A DNA stretch of 64,000 bases, from NCBI RefSeq assembly GCF_000364445.2, contig NZ_CP043538.1, positions 2,053,612 through 2,117,611 on the forward strand, in the 5' to 3' direction. The notes beneath the pieces were generated by a model. The model made no database searches, had not been told where the DNA came from, and saw nothing but the letters and a program-made list of their open reading frames with translations. How positions within the stretch are numbered: position 1 is the stretch's first letter; every line of letters starts with the position of its first letter. Made by a program: the position numbers and the translations under genes. The stretch is from Methylobacterium mesophilicum SR1.6/6. GTDB lineage: Bacteria > Pseudomonadota > Alphaproteobacteria > Rhizobiales > Beijerinckiaceae. Below are positions 36,993-47,066 of the stretch, piece after piece.

Positions 36993-37310
36993 GCTGCCTT
37001 TTCCGAGGTGCATGGAGCTTCGGTGGAGCTCGGCCCGGGATTCGGCACAACAAGATTTGAGATGCTTCTGTGAGGTGGCGATGCGCCGCTGACCCAGCCC
37101 TCCGCCGCCTTCCTGACGTCCGGGACCTGGCGCGATCCTCGAGAGCCGCTCAGACCAGATGGTGTCTTCGGCGGGTGTCGCTCCTTCCGTCCTCACGAGC
37201 GAAGCGACGTGACCCAGGGCAGCGCGACCTCGAAGAGCTAGCGTTGCCCTGGTTTGCTTCGCTCTGCTCGCAAAGACGGCGCGAGCAGAGCAGAAAGCCG
37301 GATCAGCCTC
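36993..37310. repeat. Intergenic region with family C repeat
   Basis: 318 bases. About 37186-37282 contains CTCACGAGCGAAGCGACGTG, CCCAGGGCAGCGC and TTTGCTTCGCTCTGCTCGCAAAGACGG, matching in inverse the element near 24700-24745 and in part 60731-60765. No gene seen. Confidence 0.6.
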
Positions 37311-37691
37311 TTACGGCGCCTTCTTCAGCTGCTGCTCGGCGCGGGTGAGCGCCGCCTCGCAGCCCTTCGCGTCGCCCTTCGAATCCGCCGTGCGGGCCTC
37401 CTCCAGGGCGACCTTGGCCTGCTGGGCGGCGTCCGCGCCCTGGCCGGCCTGGGCCGACTTCTCCGGGGGTGCCTGCGGCGACTCGTTCGCCCGCTGGCCT
37501 TCCGTGCCCGTGACCCCCTCGCCACCGCGCTTGGCGGCGTTGCCCTGGCCGCTGGTCGAGGCGGAGATCGACTGGGTCAGCTCGGACTGGACCCGCTTCG
37601 ACACGCCGTCGATCCGATCGCCGCACGGCGAGGCGAGGGCGGGGACCGTCAGCATCAGGGTCAGGCAGGCCGTCAGGGCGGGACGCATCAT
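37311..37691 (-). CDS. Small periplasmic hypothetical protein
   Basis: 126 residues: signal peptide (MMRPALTACLTLMLTVPALA), two Cys, then a helical Gln/Ala/Glu-rich body (RVQSELTQSISASTSGQGNA, AKVALEEARTADSKGDAKG, CEAALTRAEQQLKKAP). The end resembles a short TPR- or coiled-coil-like helix pair with one Cys. It follows the molybdenum hydroxylase large subunit by 74 bases on the same strand and may be co-transcribed. No family recognised. Confidence 0.65.
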   Translation of the reverse strand: MMRPALTACLTLMLTVPALASPCGDRIDGVSKRVQSELTQSISASTSGQGNAAKRGGEGVTGTEGQRANESPQAPPEKSAQAGQGADAAQQAKVALEEARTADSKGDAKGCEAALTRAEQQLKKAP

Positions 37692-37765
37692 CGGGTCGGG
37701 TACTTTCCAAAAGAATGGGGCCGCGGGTTCCCCCACGGCCCCAACGCCTTGCGGCTGGTGACGGT

Positions 37766-40093
37766 TCAGGCGCTCAGCTGATCGCGGATCGGCAATTGCC
37801 GCACTCGCCGGCCGGTGGCCGCGAAGATCGCGTTGGCGATGGCCGGCGCCACCGGCGGCACGCCGGGCTCGCCGACGCCGCCGAGCGGTCCGTCCCAACT
37901 GCCGCTCGGCACGAGGTGCACGCGGACCGCCTTCGGGGCGGCGTCGATCCGGAGCACCTCGTAGCCGTCGAAGTTGTTCTGCACCGTCCGGCCCTGCTTG
38001 AAGGTGATCTCGGAGGTGAGGGCGAGCCCCATCCCCATGACCACGGCGCCCTCCATCTGCGAGCGGATGCGCTCCGGGTTCACCTGCGGACCACAATCGA
38101 CCGCGATGTCGATCGCCTTCACCTGGACCTGGCCCTTGTTGTCGACCTCCACCTCGGCCGCCACCGCCGTGTAGGTGACGAAGCTGTAGTGGCCTGCGAT
38201 GCCGAGGCCGGTGCCCTTCGGCATCTGCCGCCCCCAGCCCGCGCCCTTGGCGGCCGCCTCGATCACGCCGCGCAGGCGGCCCGTCTCGATCGGGTAGCGG
38301 TTCGGATCCTCGCCGTAGTTCCAGACGTCGCCGATCTCGGTCGGGCTGATCTTGCGATCCGGTCCGATGAGCGCGAGCAGGTACTCCTTCGGCTCGCGGC
38401 CGGCGGCGTGCGCCAGCTCCGACACGAAGGACTGGATCGCGAAGGCGTGCGGGATGTTCGACACCGAGCGGAACCAGCCGATGCGGGCATGGGCGGCGGC
38501 CTCGGGGTTCTCCAGCCGCATGTTGGGGATGTCGAGCGGCGTGTTGACCAGCCCCATCCCGAGCTCGAACGGCAGCTCGTGCTTCGGATCGGGCGCGAAG
38601 ATCGAGCCGATCGTCGGCGCCACCGAGCGATGCAGCCACGCCATCGGCATGCCCTTGTCGTCGAGGCCGGCCTCCAGGTGCTCCACCGAGATCGTGTGGT
38701 AGAAGCCGTGGTGGATGTCGTCCTCGCGGGTCCAGGCGAGCTTCACCGGCGCGCCGCCGACGGCCTGCGAGCAGAGCGCCGCCTCGACCACGTAGTCGGG
38801 CTTCGACTTACGGCCGAACCCGCCGCCGAGCAGCGTGACGTTCACCTTGACCTTGTCGTCGGGCAGCTTGAGCGCCTTCATCAGGCGGTCGTTGGCCGCC
38901 TGCGGACCCTGGACGCAGGCCCAGGCCTCGCAGAACCCGTCCTTCACGCGGGCCACCGCCGCCGGGGGCTCCATCGGCGCCTGGGCGAGGTGGGGCACGA
39001 AGTACTCAGCCTGCACCTTGGTCTTGGCCTTGGCCATGGCGCCGTCGACGTCGCCCTGCGTGCGCACGACCTTGCCGGGCTTGCGGGCGGCGGCCTCCAG
39101 CTCCTTGCGGAACGCGTCGGTGTCGTAGCCGGCGTTCGGGCCGTCATCCCAGGTGATCTTGAGGGCGTCCCGCGCCTTCATGGCCGACCACGTGTTCTTG
39201 GCGACCACCGCCACGCCGCCGAGCGGCATGAACTCGGACGGGATCTCGCCGCCGTCGATCTTGAAGATCTTGACGACGCCCGGGACCTTCTTGGCCTCGC
39301 TGTCGTCGTAGGACTTCACCGTGCCGCCGTAGACGGCCGGGCGCGCGACGACAGCGTACAGCATCCCGTCGAGCTTGGTGTCGAGGCCGTAGATCGCCTT
39401 GCCGGTGGTGATGTCGACATTGTCGATCAGCCCGACCTTGCCGGTGCCGATGTAGCGGAAGTCCTTCGGGTCCTTCAGCTTGACGTCGGTCGGGACCGGC
39501 AGCTCGGCGGCGGCCTTGGCAACCGCGCCGTAGCCGAGGGTGCGGCCCGACTTGGCGTGGGTCAGCGTGTGGTTGACGGCCGTCACCTCGGAGGCCGGCA
39601 CGCCCCACTGCTTGGCCGCCGCCTGGATCAGCATCAGACGCGCGGCCGCGCCGGCGTGGCGGAAATGCTGGAAGAAGTGGCGGGTCGAGCGCGAGCCGTC
39701 CGTGTCCTGGTTGCCGAAGCGGTTCTCGTCGCCCCAGGCCTGGACCACCTTCACCTTCGACCAGTCGGCCTCCAGCTCGTCGGCGACCGTGAAAGCCACC
39801 GAGGTGCGGATGCCCTGGCCCATGTCGGAGCGGTGGTTCGTCACCGTGACGGTGCCGTCCGGCGCGATGGCGACGAAGACCTTCGGATCGTCGCGCCAGC
39901 CATGCGGCATGCCGTCGGCACCGAACTTCTGCTGCTTCTGCTCCTCGGTCTGGGTCTCGTCGGCCCGGGCCGGACGCAGGGAGAGAGCCAGCACCAGGGC
40001 GCCGGCGCCCCCGAGGATGCCGCGGCGGCTGACGTTCTCGAGGGCCGGCTTGGCCGTGGCCATGTCCGCCATCATCTTCGCGTCGTGGATCAC
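37766..40093 (-). CDS. iorB: Molybdopterin-binding large subunit, isoquinoline 1-oxidoreductase-like
   Basis: 775 residues of the xanthine oxidase family, IorB/aldehyde-oxidase type. A Tat signal is present ([18 protein letters not shown]). Molybdopterin-binding blocks include [38 protein letters not shown] and [19 protein letters not shown], the last holding the catalytic Glu region. GTG 40093 overlaps the 2Fe-2S subunit gene by GTGA, so the pair is coupled. It acts in the periplasm, oxidising an aldehyde or N-heterocycle; the substrate cannot be named. No dedicated maturation (XdhC-like) gene is beside it. The gene symbol is by similarity only. Confidence 0.85.
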   Translation of the reverse strand: MIHDAKMMADMATAKPALENVSRRGILGGAGALVLALSLRPARADETQTEEQKQQKFGADGMPHGWRDDPKVFVAIAPDGTVTVTNHRSDMGQGIRTSVAFTVADELEADWSKVKVVQAWGDENRFGNQDTDGSRSTRHFFQHFRHAGAAARLMLIQAAAKQWGVPASEVTAVNHTLTHAKSGRTLGYGAVAKAAAELPVPTDVKLKDPKDFRYIGTGKVGLIDNVDITTGKAIYGLDTKLDGMLYAVVARPAVYGGTVKSYDDSEAKKVPGVVKIFKIDGGEIPSEFMPLGGVAVVAKNTWSAMKARDALKITWDDGPNAGYDTDAFRKELEAAARKPGKVVRTQGDVDGAMAKAKTKVQAEYFVPHLAQAPMEPPAAVARVKDGFCEAWACVQGPQAANDRLMKALKLPDDKVKVNVTLLGGGFGRKSKPDYVVEAALCSQAVGGAPVKLAWTREDDIHHGFYHTISVEHLEAGLDDKGMPMAWLHRSVAPTIGSIFAPDPKHELPFELGMGLVNTPLDIPNMRLENPEAAAHARIGWFRSVSNIPHAFAIQSFVSELAHAAGREPKEYLLALIGPDRKISPTEIGDVWNYGEDPNRYPIETGRLRGVIEAAAKGAGWGRQMPKGTGLGIAGHYSFVTYTAVAAEVEVDNKGQVQVKAIDIAVDCGPQVNPERIRSQMEGAVVMGMGLALTSEITFKQGRTVQNNFDGYEVLRIDAAPKAVRVHLVPSGSWDGPLGGVGEPGVPPVAPAIANAIFAATGRRVRQLPIRDQLSA

Positions 40094-40569
40094 AGGCGCT
40101 CTCCCTTGCTGGCGGGTGCCGCCTGTCCGGCGGCCTGATGGATCGCGGTGCGGATGCGCGGATAGGTGCCGCAGCGGCAGATGTTGCCGCTCATCGTGTC
40201 GTCGATGTCCTGATCGGTGGGCTTGGGCGTGTCCTTCAGGAGCGCGGCGGCCTGCATGATCTGGCCGCACTGGCAGAAGCCGCACTGGGCGACGTTCTGG
40301 TCGCGCCACGCCACCTGCACGGGGTGGTTGCCGTCCGGCGACAGCCCCTCGATGGTCACGACCTCCTGGCCGGCGGCCGCCGAGACCGGCGTGATGCAGG
40401 CGCGGGTCGCCGCGCCGCCGAGGTGGATGGTGCAGGCCCCGCAGAGTGAGACGCCGCAGCCGAACTTGGTGCCGGTGAGCCCGAGCTCGTCCCGCAGGTA
40501 CCACAGCAGCGGCATGTCGGGGTCGCCGTCGAAGCTGCGCGCAGCCCCGTTCACGGTGAGTTTGATCAT
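40090..40569 (-). CDS. iorA: 2Fe-2S small subunit, isoquinoline 1-oxidoreductase-like
   Basis: 159 residues with two 2Fe-2S domains. The plant-ferredoxin type has [13 protein letters not shown] (about 41-53) and the helical type has [11 protein letters not shown] plus [12 protein letters not shown]. There is no signal peptide of its own, so it would be carried by the large subunit's Tat signal. It starts at ATG 40569 and is first in the pair. Transfers electrons from the Mo centre to a cytochrome or other acceptor. No cytochrome gene is next to it here. Confidence 0.9.
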   Translation of the reverse strand: MIKLTVNGAARSFDGDPDMPLLWYLRDELGLTGTKFGCGVSLCGACTIHLGGAATRACITPVSAAAGQEVVTIEGLSPDGNHPVQVAWRDQNVAQCGFCQCGQIMQAAALLKDTPKPTDQDIDDTMSGNICRCGTYPRIRTAIHQAAGQAAPASKGERL

Positions 40570-40904
40570 CGATGCGTCCTGTCTGGCAGCGCCGGAGCGG
40601 CGTTCAGTCGGGTTCGAGCCAGGCCTGAGGCCAAGGCCGGCATTGCCGGCTCACGCGTGCCGATGCGGAGGAGATCGCCGGGCAAACGCTCAAGCTCAGA
40701 ATAATAAATATTCTAAAGCAGGCCTTGGGCCGAGTGCAACGCAGGGATCCGGATAGTCATCCTGCCATGGTTGCGTTCCGGGTATGGCGCGTGCGGTGGC
40801 GCACACAGTCGGATCATGGGACGGCGGTCGCCAAACTGAGGGCGGGCGGAGCACTATCGTTGTCCGCCCGCTGTGCCGAAGACCGCTCTTGAGAACTGAT
40901 GTCT
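40570..40904. other. Intergenic region with AT-rich palindrome
   Basis: 335 bases between iorA (start) and vapC (end). At 40698-40714 is AGAATA-ATAAA-TATTCT, a 6-bp perfect inverted repeat in an AT-rich island about 130 bases before iorA. It includes a minus-strand TATTAT that could be a -10 element. No gene seen. Confidence 0.45.
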
Positions 40905-41309
40905 TTACGGGACGGTCTCCAGATCCGTCCTGCGAAATTCGTCGGCCGTGGCGAGGATCGGCATGCAGAAGAACCGCGCGGCCGCGTAGTGGAGGCAATC
41001 GCCGAGATTGAGTCCGTGGCGGCCGGCCCGGTATCGATGCGCGGCCGAAAGGGCGAGCGCCGTCGTCTCGCTGGCCGGCGGGAGATCGCAGATCTCGATG
41101 CCCCTGGCATCGAGAAATTCGAGGACGATTGGTTCGACTGCTTCGACTGTCATGTCGAACTTGTCGGGCCGCGCGAGCGCCAGCACAGTTTCGAGAACCG
41201 CAACAGGTGAGGTTCGACACTGACTGGCCGAAGCGAGCGCTGCGGAGATCCGGTCGGCCTCCGGCTCGTCCGCCAGCAGGGCGACGATCGCGGAGGCATC
41301 CACGAACAT
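40905..41309 (-). CDS. vapC: VapC-type PIN-domain toxin
   Basis: 134 residues from ATG 41309. PIN-domain acidic residues are visible: Asp in MFVDASAIVALL, Glu in DEPEADRI, Glu in VAVLETVLAL, and Asp in HGLNLGDCLHYAAA. PIN toxins cleave tRNA or rRNA and block translation. The start overlaps the antitoxin stop by one base (TGATG); an in-frame ATG at 41324 would overlap it by 16. Gene order antitoxin then toxin is typical. Confidence 0.88.
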   Translation of the reverse strand: MFVDASAIVALLADEPEADRISAALASASQCRTSPVAVLETVLALARPDKFDMTVEAVEPIVLEFLDARGIEICDLPPASETTALALSAAHRYRAGRHGLNLGDCLHYAAARFFCMPILATADEFRRTDLETVP

Positions 41310-41554
41310 CAGCGGCTTTCCCACATTGCGTCGTAGATCTCCCGCGGCAGAGGCTCCCGGGCGGTGTCGCCCAGCGTGATCCCATGCTGTGCGCGCAACC
41401 GGGCCGCGGTCTCCCGCGGCGTCTCCGCCCGGTGCCTGCGCTCGATCGCCTCCCGCATGGCGATGACGATCGCCTCGCTGATGCCGACGCCCGCCATGGC
41501 GGCGAACCGGCGCGTCAGCGCGTCGGCTTCGGGATTGTTGACGTTGATCGCCAT
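41309..41554 (-). CDS. vapB: VapB-type antitoxin (PSK/Rv0623-like)
   Basis: 81 residues. The N-terminal MAINVNNPEADALTRRFAAM is characteristic of the PSK_trans_fac antitoxin family, with a helix then a C-terminal toxin-wrapping segment (ARLRAQHGITLGDTAREPLP). It neutralises VapC and probably represses its own promoter. It is co-translated with vapC. Confidence 0.87.
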   Translation of the reverse strand: MAINVNNPEADALTRRFAAMAGVGISEAIVIAMREAIERRHRAETPRETAARLRAQHGITLGDTAREPLPREIYDAMWESR

Positions 41555-41635
41555 GGGGATTCGCCTTCGTTGCCCGATGTAGATAGTCCCGCGCGTCGAT
41601 CTACACCAGCGGCTGGCACGTTGCCGTCACCTGCC

Positions 41636-41971
41636 TCACCCCTCGAAGATCTTGTCCATGCCGATCAGTAGATCGCGGCCGTTCTTCGGGATCGGAAAGC
41701 CGTATCCATCGCCTGGCTTGTCCCACATCTGAGTGCCGGCCTTGTGGGCGTCGCAGACGTAGAGGTCGATGCCGATTTTCTGCATCGTCAGATGGAGCGC
41801 CTGCAGTGCATCGACGCCGGCTCCGAAGCTGTCCCGCGGCTCTCCGGGCCAACCGATCGTGTAGCGGCAGATCCAGTGGCCGTCGTCATATTCCGGCGCG
41901 CAGAGCCGGACCGGAACGGAAATATCCGCGTCCGGACTCCGGATGGTCAAGATGCGCGTGCCGATGACCAT
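41636..41971 (-). CDS. Hypothetical protein, DUF6968-like
   Basis: 111 residues with a compact alpha/beta pattern: ILTIRSPDADISVPVRLCAP, WICRYTIGWPGEPRDSFGAG, then VDALQALHLTMQKIGIDLYV. The shape resembles the DUF6968 family, but I am not certain. Codon use is less GC-rich than neighbours, as in vapBC, suggesting the 40.7-42.0 kb block is accessory. It is flanked by vapB (82 bases) and kup (13 bases). Confidence 0.55.
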   Translation of the reverse strand: MVIGTRILTIRSPDADISVPVRLCAPEYDDGHWICRYTIGWPGEPRDSFGAGVDALQALHLTMQKIGIDLYVCDAHKAGTQMWDKPGDGYGFPIPKNGRDLLIGMDKIFEG

Positions 41972-41984
41972 GGCGGCGCGATCC

Positions 41985-43988
41985 TCACACCGTCACCTGC
42001 GTCCCGACCTCCACCACCCGCCCGGTCGGGATCTGGAAGAAGTCCGTCGCGTCGTTGGCGTTCTTGGCCAGCGTGATGAAGATCCGGTCCTGCCAGAGCG
42101 GCATGCCCGAATGCGCCGCCGGCCGGATCGAGCGGCGCGACAGGAAGAACGACGTCGCCATGATGTCGAACTTGAAGCCCTGGCGGCGCAGCAGCACCAG
42201 GGTCTTCGGGATATTCGGCGTCTCCATGTAGCCGAACTTCATCACGACCTTGTAGAAGTGCGGGCCCACCGGCTCGATCCGCACCTTGTCGGCCTCGTTG
42301 GAGCGCGGCGTGTCCACCGTCTCGACGGTGAGGATCACGTTCTTCTCGTGCAGCACCTTGTTGTGCTTGAGGTTGTGCAGCAGCGCCGCCGGGGCGATCT
42401 CGGGGTCGCTCGTCAGGAACACCGCGGTGCCGCGCACGTGGTGGGGCGGGCTCTTCTCCAGCATGCCGACCAGTTCGACCAGCGGCACGTCGGTCTTGCG
42501 GGTCTTGTTGAACAGGATCGTGACCCCGCGCACCCAGGTCCACATCAGGATGATCAGGCCCCCCGCGAGCAGCAGCGGCACGTAGCCACCTTCCACCACC
42601 TTGATCAGGTTGGAGAGCAGGAACAGGAACTCCAGCACGATGAAGGGCAGCATCACGGCCGCGGCCGCCACCGGCGACCATTTCCACATGCGCCACATCA
42701 CCAGGAAGGTCAGCGAGGCGGTGAGCAGCATCGTGCCGGTCACCGCGATGCCGTAGGCGGAGGCGAGCGACGACGAGGTCTTGAACAGCACGGCCAGCAG
42801 GACGACACCGATCATCAGCAGCGAGTTGATCTGCGGCAGGTAGATCTGGCCGGCATGCGACTCGGAGGTGTGACGGATCTCCAGCCGCGGCAGCAGGCCG
42901 AGCTGGATCGCCTGCCGGGACAGCGAGAAGGCGCCGGTGATCACCGCCTGGCTCGCCACCACAGTGGCCAGCGTGGCGAGCAGCACCATCGGCAGCAGGC
43001 CCCAGGCCGGCACGAGCTGGAAGAACGGATCGGCGGTGTCGGGCTTCTCCAGCACCAGGGCGGCCTGGCCGAGGTAGTTGAGGGCGAGCGCCGGGAAGAC
43101 GAGGCCGATCCAGGCCACCTGGATCGGCTTGCGGCCGAAATGGCCGAGATCGGCGAACAGCGCCTCGGCCCCGGTCACAGCCAGGAACACGGCACCCAGC
43201 GCCACCAGCGCGCCGGTGCCGTGGCCGAGCAGGTAGACCACCGCGTGCACGGGATTGATCGCCCGGAACACCTCCGGGTGCAGGGCGATGTGCGGCAGCG
43301 CCGCCAGCGCCATGGCGAGGAACCACACGATCGTCATCGGCCCGAAGAAGGCCGCGACCTTGCCGGTTCCGCGGTTCTGCACGAGAAACAGGGCGACGAT
43401 GATCACGACGGTGATCGGCAGGACGTAATCGTCGAGGGCGGGCGTGACGAGCTTCAGGCCCTCCACCGCCGAGAGCACCGAGATCGCCGGGGTGATCACC
43501 GCGTCGCCGTAGAACAGCGAGGCGCCGAGCAGCCCCAGCATGAACACGATGCGCGAGCCGCCGAGCGCCTTCCGGGCGAGCGCCATCAGCGAGAGGATGC
43601 CGCCCTCGCCGTTGTTGTCCATGCGCAGCAGGATCGCGACGTACTTCACCGTCACGATCATGAACAGCGCCCAGAGGATCAGCGAGACGGTGCCGATCAC
43701 CTCCTCGGGCAGCAGGATCCCGTCCGTCCGGGCCGGGCCCAGGGCCTCGCGGAATGCGTAGAGCGGGCTCGTGCCGATGTCGCCGTAGACGACGCCGACC
43801 GAGCCGACCAGCAGCGTCCAGAACCCGGCATGGCCGTGCTGGGTCTCGGCCTTCTCGGGGGCGTCGAGGGTGCCGGAGGTGGCCGGCCCCTGCAACGGGC
43901 CCTGACCGTCCGCGTCACTGGTTGGGGCCGAGTCGCGGGCGTCGGACGCGGGCTGGGCTGCGACGCCGGGTGCGAAGATTTGGCTCAT
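41985..43988 (-). CDS. kup: Low-affinity potassium transporter Kup
   Basis: 667 residues with 12 helices and a C-terminal cytosolic domain; KUP/HAK family K+/H+ symporter. Motifs include [20 protein letters not shown] near residue 60, [36 protein letters not shown] and [20 protein letters not shown]. An Asp/Pro-rich N-terminal extension of about 45 residues precedes the first helix. It is monocistronic; ATG 43988 is the start with the best support. About 246 bases separate it from ispG. Confidence 0.93.
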   Translation of the reverse strand: MSQIFAPGVAAQPASDARDSAPTSDADGQGPLQGPATSGTLDAPEKAETQHGHAGFWTLLVGSVGVVYGDIGTSPLYAFREALGPARTDGILLPEEVIGTVSLILWALFMIVTVKYVAILLRMDNNGEGGILSLMALARKALGGSRIVFMLGLLGASLFYGDAVITPAISVLSAVEGLKLVTPALDDYVLPITVVIIVALFLVQNRGTGKVAAFFGPMTIVWFLAMALAALPHIALHPEVFRAINPVHAVVYLLGHGTGALVALGAVFLAVTGAEALFADLGHFGRKPIQVAWIGLVFPALALNYLGQAALVLEKPDTADPFFQLVPAWGLLPMVLLATLATVVASQAVITGAFSLSRQAIQLGLLPRLEIRHTSESHAGQIYLPQINSLLMIGVVLLAVLFKTSSSLASAYGIAVTGTMLLTASLTFLVMWRMWKWSPVAAAAVMLPFIVLEFLFLLSNLIKVVEGGYVPLLLAGGLIILMWTWVRGVTILFNKTRKTDVPLVELVGMLEKSPPHHVRGTAVFLTSDPEIAPAALLHNLKHNKVLHEKNVILTVETVDTPRSNEADKVRIEPVGPHFYKVVMKFGYMETPNIPKTLVLLRRQGFKFDIMATSFFLSRRSIRPAAHSGMPLWQDRIFITLAKNANDATDFFQIPTGRVVEVGTQVTV

Positions 43989-44234
43989 GGGAATGTCGGA
44001 AGCTCGGGCGTGGCCGGCGCTTCGCGGTTCGGCTCAGGGGCCAGTCGGGGCCGGGCAGAAAACGCGAAGACTCCGCCGAACCGCGCGGGCCGGCCACCGG
44101 GCCGACCGCTCACGGGATCGTGGCGCGTTGCTACCACGGCCGCGTGCGGCCGGAAACCGTGTTGCATTGCGAAGGGCGCGGAGCTGGGTCTCGGCGCGGC
44201 GAGGCTGAGGGACGCGGGCGCGATGCGCCCGTCG

Positions 44235-45563
44235 TCACTCCGCCGCGGTGCGCGTCCCGCCCTGGCCGAATCGGCGCTCGATGTAGTCGATGACGATCGT
44301 CTCGAAGTCCTTGGCCAGCGTCGGGCCGCGGAGCGTCATCGCCTTCTTGCCGTCGATGAAGACCGGCGCGGTCGGCGTCTCGCCGGTGCCGGGCAGGGAG
44401 ATGCCGATATCGGCATGCTTCGATTCGCCCGGGCCGTTCACGATGCAGCCCATCACGGCGACGTTCAGCCCCTCGACGCCCGGATAGGTCTTCTTCCACT
44501 CCGGCATCGAGGTGACGATCCAGTTCTGGATGTCGCGGGCCAGCTCCTGGAACGTGGTCGAGGTCGTGCGGCCGCAGCCCGGGCAGGCCGCCACCATCGG
44601 CACGAAGGTGCGGAACCCCATGGTCTGCAGGAGTTCCTGGCTGGCCTTGACCTCGACGGTCCGGTCGCCGCCGGGCTCGGGGGTCAGCGAGTAGCGGATC
44701 GTGTCGCCGATCCCCTCCTGGAGCAGCACGCCGATGGCGGCCGAGGCGGCGACCAGGCCCTTCGAGCCCATGCCGGCCTCGGTGAGGCCGAGATGGATCG
44801 CGTAGTCCGAGCGGCGCGCCACCTCGCGGTAGACCGCGATGAGATCCTGCACCGCCGAGACCTTGGCCGAGAGGATGATCTTGTTCTGCGGCAGGCCCAG
44901 CGCCACGGCGCGGTCGGCCGAGCTGATCGCCGAGCGGACCATCGCCTCGCGCATCACCGCACGGGCATCGATCGGCCGCGGCGACTTGGCGTTCTCGTCC
45001 ATCAGGTGGGTGAGCAGCTCGCCGTCGAGCGAGCCCCAGTTGGCGCCGATCCGCACGGTCTTGTTGTGCTTGATCGCCTGCTCGATGATCGCCGAGAACT
45101 GCGTGTCCTTCTTGGCCTTGAAGCCGACGTTGCCGGGATTGATCCGGTACTTGGCCAGCGCCTCGGCGCAGGCCGGATGGTCGGCGAGCAGCTTGTGGCC
45201 GATGTAGTGGAAGTCGCCCACCAGCGGCACGTGGACGCCGATCCGGTCGAGGCGCTCGCGGATCTTCGGCACCGCGGCCGCCGCCTCGTCCCGGTCGACC
45301 GTGATGCGCACCAGCTCCGAGCCGACCCGGGCGAGCTGGGCGACCTGCGCCACCGTGGCGTCGATGTCGGCCGTGTCGGTGTTGGTCATCGACTGGACGA
45401 CGATCGGGGCACCGCCGCCCACCGTGACCGCGCCCTCACCCTCGCCGACCGTGACGCCGACCGTGCGGTGCCGCGGGGCGGGGCCGGCGATCTCCGGGCC
45501 GCCGCCGGCCAGCGGGTTCTCGGCGGGGATTTCGGAGGGGTTGGTGGCTTCCATGACTTCCAT
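44235..45563 (-). CDS. ispG: 4-hydroxy-3-methylbut-2-enyl diphosphate synthase
   Basis: 442 residues; the penultimate step of the MEP isoprenoid pathway, a 4Fe-4S enzyme. Motifs: [29 protein letters not shown] and [19 protein letters not shown] with two cluster Cys. [19 protein letters not shown] carries the third Cys and the Glu. A 30-residue non-conserved N terminus precedes the core. It lies alone between kup and a patatin gene and is likely essential in an organism with only the MEP route. Confidence 0.94.
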   Translation of the reverse strand: MEVMEATNPSEIPAENPLAGGGPEIAGPAPRHRTVGVTVGEGEGAVTVGGGAPIVVQSMTNTDTADIDATVAQVAQLARVGSELVRITVDRDEAAAAVPKIRERLDRIGVHVPLVGDFHYIGHKLLADHPACAEALAKYRINPGNVGFKAKKDTQFSAIIEQAIKHNKTVRIGANWGSLDGELLTHLMDENAKSPRPIDARAVMREAMVRSAISSADRAVALGLPQNKIILSAKVSAVQDLIAVYREVARRSDYAIHLGLTEAGMGSKGLVAASAAIGVLLQEGIGDTIRYSLTPEPGGDRTVEVKASQELLQTMGFRTFVPMVAACPGCGRTTSTTFQELARDIQNWIVTSMPEWKKTYPGVEGLNVAVMGCIVNGPGESKHADIGISLPGTGETPTAPVFIDGKKAMTLRGPTLAKDFETIVIDYIERRFGQGGTRTAAE

Positions 45564-45722
45564 CGTGGACCTTCGCGTGCGCGCCTCGCGGGGTGCCGGA
45601 GCCGGGACGGCTGCCGGGCCGGTCCCGGGGACACGCCTCGCCGGAACTTCGGGGCTGCCGCGGGTTAGCTGCGGATGACCCGGCGCCGCGTCAAGGCGGC
45701 GCCGCGCGGGGCAGCATCGCGC

Positions 45723-45744
45723 ATGACAGCATCGCGGCTGTCAT
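45723..45744. promoter_or_regulatory. 8-bp inverted repeat, possible operator or hairpin
   Basis: ATGACAGC and GCTGTCAT separated by six bases, 195 bases upstream of the patatin gene and 160 upstream of ispG on the other strand. The role is unknown. Confidence 0.35.
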
Positions 45745-45889
45745 GTCGTATCCGCGCGCGGATGTCGAGTTCGCTGCACGTCCCGCAGGCGTCTGCCGAC
45801 CGCGAGACAGAGTTTTCATCCCCCTCTGTTGCTGATTCGCTCGAGCAGGGTGGAGCGCGATCCGCCGGGTGCATCCCTGGCGTCCGGTT

Positions 45890-45908
45890 GATGCTGCATT
45901 GCAGCATC
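45890..45908. promoter_or_regulatory. Perfect 19-bp palindrome before patatin gene
   Basis: GATGCTGCATTGCAGCATC has 9-bp perfect arms around one central T and ends 30 bases before ATG 45939, between any promoter and the AGGAGG ribosome site. The position suits a repressor operator or a translation-controlling hairpin. Confidence 0.5.
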
Positions 45909-45938
45909 CCATCTTAGCGGGCTGATCAGGAGGCCCAT

Positions 45939-47066
45939 ATGAGCGAGCAGTCCGGCGGCGCCGAGCCGCACAATCCCGCCACCGCGGTACCGGAGGCGCC
46001 CGTTTCGGACGCAATCGAGGCGCCCCCCGCCCACGCGCCGGGTCACATGCTGGCTGGTCCCGGCGCCGAGAAGCCGGTCGCCCTGGCGCTACAGGGCGGC
46101 GGCGCGCACGGCGCCTTCACCTGGGGCGTCCTCGACGCTCTGATCGAGGACGGGCGGCTCGGTTTCGAGGCGGTGACGGGGGCGAGCGCCGGCGCGATGA
46201 ACGCCGTCGTCCTCGTGGACGGCTGGCTGAAGGGCGGACCGGACGGGGCCCGCGAGGGGCTGGAGCGCTTTTGGCGCGAGGTCAGCCTCGACGGCGATCT
46301 CGGGCCGGCCCAGCGCAACCTCGTCAGCGGCCTGTTCAGCCTGTGGAAGGGCAACCCGGTGGCCGAGTTCTGGGCCAAGATGCTGGCGCCGAGCCCCTAC
46401 GTGTCGAACCCGCTCAACATCAACCCGCTGCGCAAGGCGCTGGCCGAGCAGGTCGATTTCGACCGCCTGCGCGAGGCCGACACGGCGGGCCTGTTCGTCT
46501 CGGCCACCAATGTCTGGACCGGCAAGCTCGCGGTGTTCGAGCGCGAGCGACTGACCGTCGACCACCTGATGGCCTCGGCCTGCCTGCCCACCGTCTTCCA
46601 GGCGGTCGAGATCGACGGCGTGCCCTATTGGGACGGCGGCTATCTCGGCAACCCGCCCCTCTACCCGCTTCACCGCGGCGCCCAGACCCGCGACATCGTG
46701 CTGGTGCAGATCAACCCCGTGGAGCGGCGCGAGACGCCCCGCACGGAGAACGAGATCCGCGACCGTCTCAACGAGATCACCTTCAACGCCAACCTGATGC
46801 GGGAATTGCGGGCGATCGACTTCCTCGACGGGCTGATCGAGGAGGGCGTCCTCGGTCAGGGCGAGTACCGCCGGGTCCTGGTGCACCGGATCGACGGGAC
46901 CGACGCGCTGGAGGACTACAACGCCGCCTCCAAGCTCGATGCCCGCTGGACCGTGTTCAAGCGCCTGCGCGACAAGGGCCGCGGCGCCGCGCAGACCTGG
47001 CTCGCCGAGAACTACGAGCGGATCGGCCGGGATTGCACGGTCGATCTGCAGCAAGCCTATCAGTGA
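45939..47066 (+). CDS. Patatin-like phospholipase
   Basis: 375 residues with AGGAGG at 45928-45933. It has an Ala/Pro-rich leader (1-48), then the patatin core: oxyanion hole QGGGAHGAFTWGVLDAL, nucleophile Ser in TGASAGAMNAVVL, and the catalytic Asp in WDGGYLGNPPLYPL. LVQINPVERRETPRTENEIR and FNANLMRELRAIDFLDGLI match a branch common in Rhizobiales. No signal peptide. It is distinct in sequence from the patatin at 16846-17829. The lipid substrate is unknown. Confidence 0.87.
   Translation: MSEQSGGAEPHNPATAVPEAPVSDAIEAPPAHAPGHMLAGPGAEKPVALALQGGGAHGAFTWGVLDALIEDGRLGFEAVTGASAGAMNAVVLVDGWLKGGPDGAREGLERFWREVSLDGDLGPAQRNLVSGLFSLWKGNPVAEFWAKMLAPSPYVSNPLNINPLRKALAEQVDFDRLREADTAGLFVSATNVWTGKLAVFERERLTVDHLMASACLPTVFQAVEIDGVPYWDGGYLGNPPLYPLHRGAQTRDIVLVQINPVERRETPRTENEIRDRLNEITFNANLMRELRAIDFLDGLIEEGVLGQGEYRRVLVHRIDGTDALEDYNAASKLDARWTVFKRLRDKGRGAAQTWLAENYERIGRDCTVDLQQAYQ

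Larger units (their letters stand above)
45564..45938. other. Divergent intergenic region with two palindromes
   Basis: 375 bases between ispG and the patatin gene. It holds an inverted repeat at 45723-45744 (ATGACAGC-ATCGCG-GCTGTCAT) and a perfect palindrome at 45890-45908, listed separately. No gene seen. Confidence 0.5.

Noticed and set aside
37715..40138. Open frame of 807 codons on the plus strand
   Set aside because: Antisense to the IorB-like subunit; no recognisable motif.
41943..45668. Open frame of 1241 codons on the plus strand
   Set aside because: Antisense to kup and ispG, both unmistakable. The His/Arg/Gln/Asp-rich product has no domain.
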